DNA of 64,000 nucleotides from the NCBI GenBank assembly GCA_029027825.1, contig CP093399.1:4402001-4466000 (forward strand), written 5' to 3'. Source of the DNA: Rs1 sp029027825 (GTDB taxonomy: Bacteria; Pseudomonadota; Gammaproteobacteria; Pseudomonadales; Balneatricaceae). Both the position numbers and the translations under genes were made by a program. Of the stretch, positions 61,896-64,000 are shown piece after piece. Positions within the stretch are counted from its first letter, which is position 1. Each line of letters opens with the position of its first letter. Below the pieces are notes generated by a model. It was not told where the DNA came from. It worked only from the letters and a program-made list of their open reading frames with translations, and did not search any database.

Positions 61896-62033
61896 TTAAA
61901 ACTCAAACTTATCCCTAATATGGCAATCCTTCATATTTAGCATAGCTTCTTTTCCTAAAATTTAGTTTAATAACAAACATATTCAGTTAGTATTAACATA
62001 AATACAACTATTACTATTACACGGATGTAATCA

Positions 62034-63392
62034 ATGCAAGACCATTCCCACGGTACGCCTTGGATTCTAAGCTGTGAGGCTATGAAAACTGGCGCAGATG
62101 TTCAAGAACGCTATGAATTGCGCGTAGCGGTATTGCTTGAAAGCCACCAGCAGCTCGATGAAATGATGACTACTCTCCTAATGTATAGCTGTTACCTTTG
62201 TATTTTTTCTGATGAAATTAAGCCTATCGTCCATTATTTAGAAGATGCTGAGTTCTATGATCAGGTTGCTATTGAGTTATCTCAACAAGTAAGCAAAAAA
62301 AATCCTATTGTATTTCAAAAAATTAGACTCATTAGCAGTGAATCACTACTCACTGACAAACAGTTTCTTACCTTCACTGAGCATGATATTCCCCCATTAC
62401 CAGAGCAAGACCATTTACCCTTCTGGGAAAAACAGTGGATTACTGATGAGCTTAAAGCGCAATTATTTGCGGATCCTGATAGTAAAGCTCCCCTACTACG
62501 CACTTATCTTATTATCGATGGCGGCCTTTATTCTGACAGAACAGGGTTTTACTATTTCTCAGATTCAATCACTGATGTACAAATAGCATGTATGTATACA
62601 GGTGAAGCGGCTGAGAATCTAAAGCATGTGGCTCCTTATCTTATTGATGTAACACTTTCGAAAGATGCCGACAAATATTCAATTTTGGATTTTCATAACA
62701 GATACTTTGAAAAATGTTGGGGGCAAAATGTTGGTGTTTTTATCCGCACTACCGCTACATTTGAAGAAGTACACAAACACTTTAGAAAATTCATGAGGGC
62801 TATGGATGAGGAGACCGGCAAATGGTGTTTCTTCCGCTTTCATGACCCGAGAGTTGTTGTCGATTACTTTCAATCGATAAATGACTGGGCTGAAAGATGT
62901 AAGTTGTTTATGTCATCCCGTGACAATTCTCTAAGTTTTAGCATATTAAGCGAGCAAGATGATGGTAAGAAACTGGTCTGTATTGAGCCTAATCAGCTAC
63001 TGGCTGACTTTTCAGGTGCTATCCCTCTCTTTGCTATTACAGCAAGAGATAAAGCAGGTCTTAAGAAGCGAGAATTACGCAAGAAGTGCCATTTAATAAC
63101 AAAAGAACTGAAAATGCTTTTCCCCAAGGAGTTAGAAAACTCTGAAGATATTGAGCAACTAGTTTTTAACAGTGTTACTCGGATGAGAAATTATGGCTTT
63201 ACCTCTGGAGAGTACTTATTTCAACTGGTAGCTTTTGAAATATTTTATGGTAAAGAGTACGAGGTTCAAGAGAACAGTGGTGAACTTGTAAAAATTTGCC
63301 ATAGTGATTTAGACGAAACCAGTAAATTTAATGAGTTCATGGAGCATATGACTCAATTGACCTTTATTGAGGAGGCGAATGAGTATGAGTAA
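62034..63392 (+). CDS. DUF4123-domain protein (type VI secretion effector adaptor) with long N- and C-terminal extensions
   Basis: 452 aa. Residues about 157-280 are a DUF4123 domain: YLIIDGGLYSD, the central LKHVAPYLIDV, CWGQNVGVFIR, and FFRFHDPRVVVDYF. Known DUF4123 proteins (Tap/TEC) load a cognate toxin onto VgrG or PAAR for type VI secretion. The preceding 150 residues (QERYELRVAVLLESHQQLDEMMTTLL...) and the following 160 are not familiar to me; typical DUF4123 adaptors are about 250-350 aa. It overlaps the next gene by 8 bp (ATGAGTAA), the usual adaptor-effector coupling. A+T content looks higher than in the adjoining chromosome. No VgrG or secretion core gene is in the window. Confidence 0.85.
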   Translation: MQDHSHGTPWILSCEAMKTGADVQERYELRVAVLLESHQQLDEMMTTLLMYSCYLCIFSDEIKPIVHYLEDAEFYDQVAIELSQQVSKKNPIVFQKIRLISSESLLTDKQFLTFTEHDIPPLPEQDHLPFWEKQWITDELKAQLFADPDSKAPLLRTYLIIDGGLYSDRTGFYYFSDSITDVQIACMYTGEAAENLKHVAPYLIDVTLSKDADKYSILDFHNRYFEKCWGQNVGVFIRTTATFEEVHKHFRKFMRAMDEETGKWCFFRFHDPRVVVDYFQSINDWAERCKLFMSSRDNSLSFSILSEQDDGKKLVCIEPNQLLADFSGAIPLFAITARDKAGLKKRELRKKCHLITKELKMLFPKELENSEDIEQLVFNSVTRMRNYGFTSGEYLFQLVAFEIFYGKEYEVQENSGELVKICHSDLDETSKFNEFMEHMTQLTFIEEANEYE

Positions 63393-64000
63393 TCCCAACA
63401 CACTAAAACCCGCAGAAATTGCTCAACGTACAGAAGCTACAGCTATTGAAAAATTCCAAGGCCCTATTGATGGTATTACCTCACCTTGCGGTACTTGGAT
63501 TAAAGTCAAAGCCAATTATGCGGATAGATGGCAAACACCAATGGCGGGAGCTAAATTCAATTTGTATGTTGAAGACAAGTTGCTATTAGAAGGTAAGCAC
63601 TTAAAAGATTATGAGCAAGTAGGGTTAATAACGGGGGAAGGTCCACCGCAAAACCCCCAAGAGGTCGGCCCGTGGTATAAAAAATATCAAGAACTAGGTA
63701 CTTTTAATCATCCTAGTTGTGAGCAAGGCAAGGCTCGTTTTGAGTTAGTAAAAGCTTCAGCTAGTGAGGAGGCTCAGATAGAAGCTATCAACAAAGCGAT
63801 TGCCGCTAGGCTAGATGGAGAGTACCGCAACCTTGTAAAACAAATGCTGCCCTACAATAGAGAGTGGGATAAATCTGGCCCCCGTTCAATCCTTAAAGCT
63901 CTAGAGAAAGCAGATCAAGAAGCCTCCGAGGAGTGGTTAAAAGATCAAGAAGAACTACTGACTTGGAAGTATTGGCAAGATATAGGTAGCACCATTGCTG
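63385..64000 (+). CDS. Probable type VI effector or cargo protein, N-terminal 205 codons (runs off window)
   Basis: Starts at the ATG overlapping the adaptor stop, with GGAGG about 9 nt upstream. The first 100 residues contain a beta-rich segment, TWIKVKANYADRWQTPMAGAKFNLYVEDKLLLEG, similar in style to the immunoglobulin-like stretches at the N-termini of proteins encoded beside DUF4123 genes; from about 120 it is helical and acidic (EEAQIEAINKAIAARLDGEYRNLVKQML, ALEKADQEASEEWLKDQEELL). No signal peptide, membrane helix or enzyme motif is in view. The toxin domain, if any, would be in the unseen C-terminus. Assignment as effector is by position. Confidence 0.6.
   Translation, partial: MSNPNTLKPAEIAQRTEATAIEKFQGPIDGITSPCGTWIKVKANYADRWQTPMAGAKFNLYVEDKLLLEGKHLKDYEQVGLITGEGPPQNPQEVGPWYKKYQELGTFNHPSCEQGKARFELVKASASEEAQIEAINKAIAARLDGEYRNLVKQMLPYNREWDKSGPRSILKALEKADQEASEEWLKDQEELLTWKYWQDIGSTIA

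Noticed and set aside
61809..62033. A transposase or integrase gene at the island edge
   Set aside because: Only the inverted repeat is visible between the broken proC and the DUF4123 gene; no frame of useful length.

Overview
The window looks like a chromosomal segment of a moderate-GC, probably marine or host-associated gammaproteobacterium. The order hemW, rdgB, DUF4426, yggT, proC at the right end is a Pseudomonas-type housekeeping block. It also carries a periplasm-dependent TctCBA transporter, an RND efflux operon, OM lipoproteins and many LysR regulators. Several kinds of repeat are present: three copies of a 180-200 bp MITE, a 7-bp microsatellite, a 24-bp minisatellite, an 11-C homopolymer and a tandemly copied gene leader. 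No tRNA, rRNA or CRISPR array was seen.

Region 1 (1-6.0 kb): a TctE/TctD-like two-component system, with the kinase cut by the window edge, is divergent from a tctC-tctB-tctA tricarboxylate transporter operon. The regulator's ribosome-binding region is an 11-G tract. A MITE and a LysR gene follow.

Region 2 (7-16 kb): a 1224-residue fused ABC exporter, a minisatellite, phnN, a small CopD-like membrane protein, a GNAT acetyltransferase preceded by 29 perfect CTTTCAG heptamers, secreted proteins and an Asp/Glu racemase.

Region 3 (16-26.2 kb): one gene for a 3391-residue secreted adhesin. It has a LapA-like N-terminal retention module, degenerate helical repeats, a DUF1566-like insert, 17 copies of a 67-residue repeat, seven FG-GAP blades, a short RTX block and a calcium-loop C-terminal domain.

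Region 4 (26.3-36 kb): a LysR gene divergent from creatinase, then a four-gene polyamine-type ABC importer and an SLC13 permease with RCK_C domains. Together they suggest uptake and breakdown of creatine or related guanidino/polyamine compounds (inference).

Region 5 (36-48.6 kb): an RND efflux operon (MFP, pump, OM factor), a DUF3313 lipoprotein, a surface-antigen-like protein, an AraC regulator, an aldehyde dehydrogenase relic, a LysE exporter, and a coupled pair made of a small membrane protein and a diverged carbamoyltransferase.

Region 6 (48.7-58.4 kb): dihydropyrimidinase, NCS1 permease, beta-ureidopropionase, a LysR regulator, beta-alanine-pyruvate aminotransferase and methylmalonate/malonate-semialdehyde dehydrogenase. 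This is a route from dihydropyrimidines through beta-alanine to acetyl-CoA; dihydropyrimidine dehydrogenase is not in the window. The NCS1 leader and first ~20 codons are copied three more times upstream of the gene.

Region 7 (58.4-64 kb): hemW, rdgB, DUF4426 and yggT, then proC cut after its conserved GSGPAYFF motif by foreign DNA. That DNA carries a DUF4123 (type VI secretion adaptor) gene overlapping the start of an unrecognised, probably effector gene that runs off the window.
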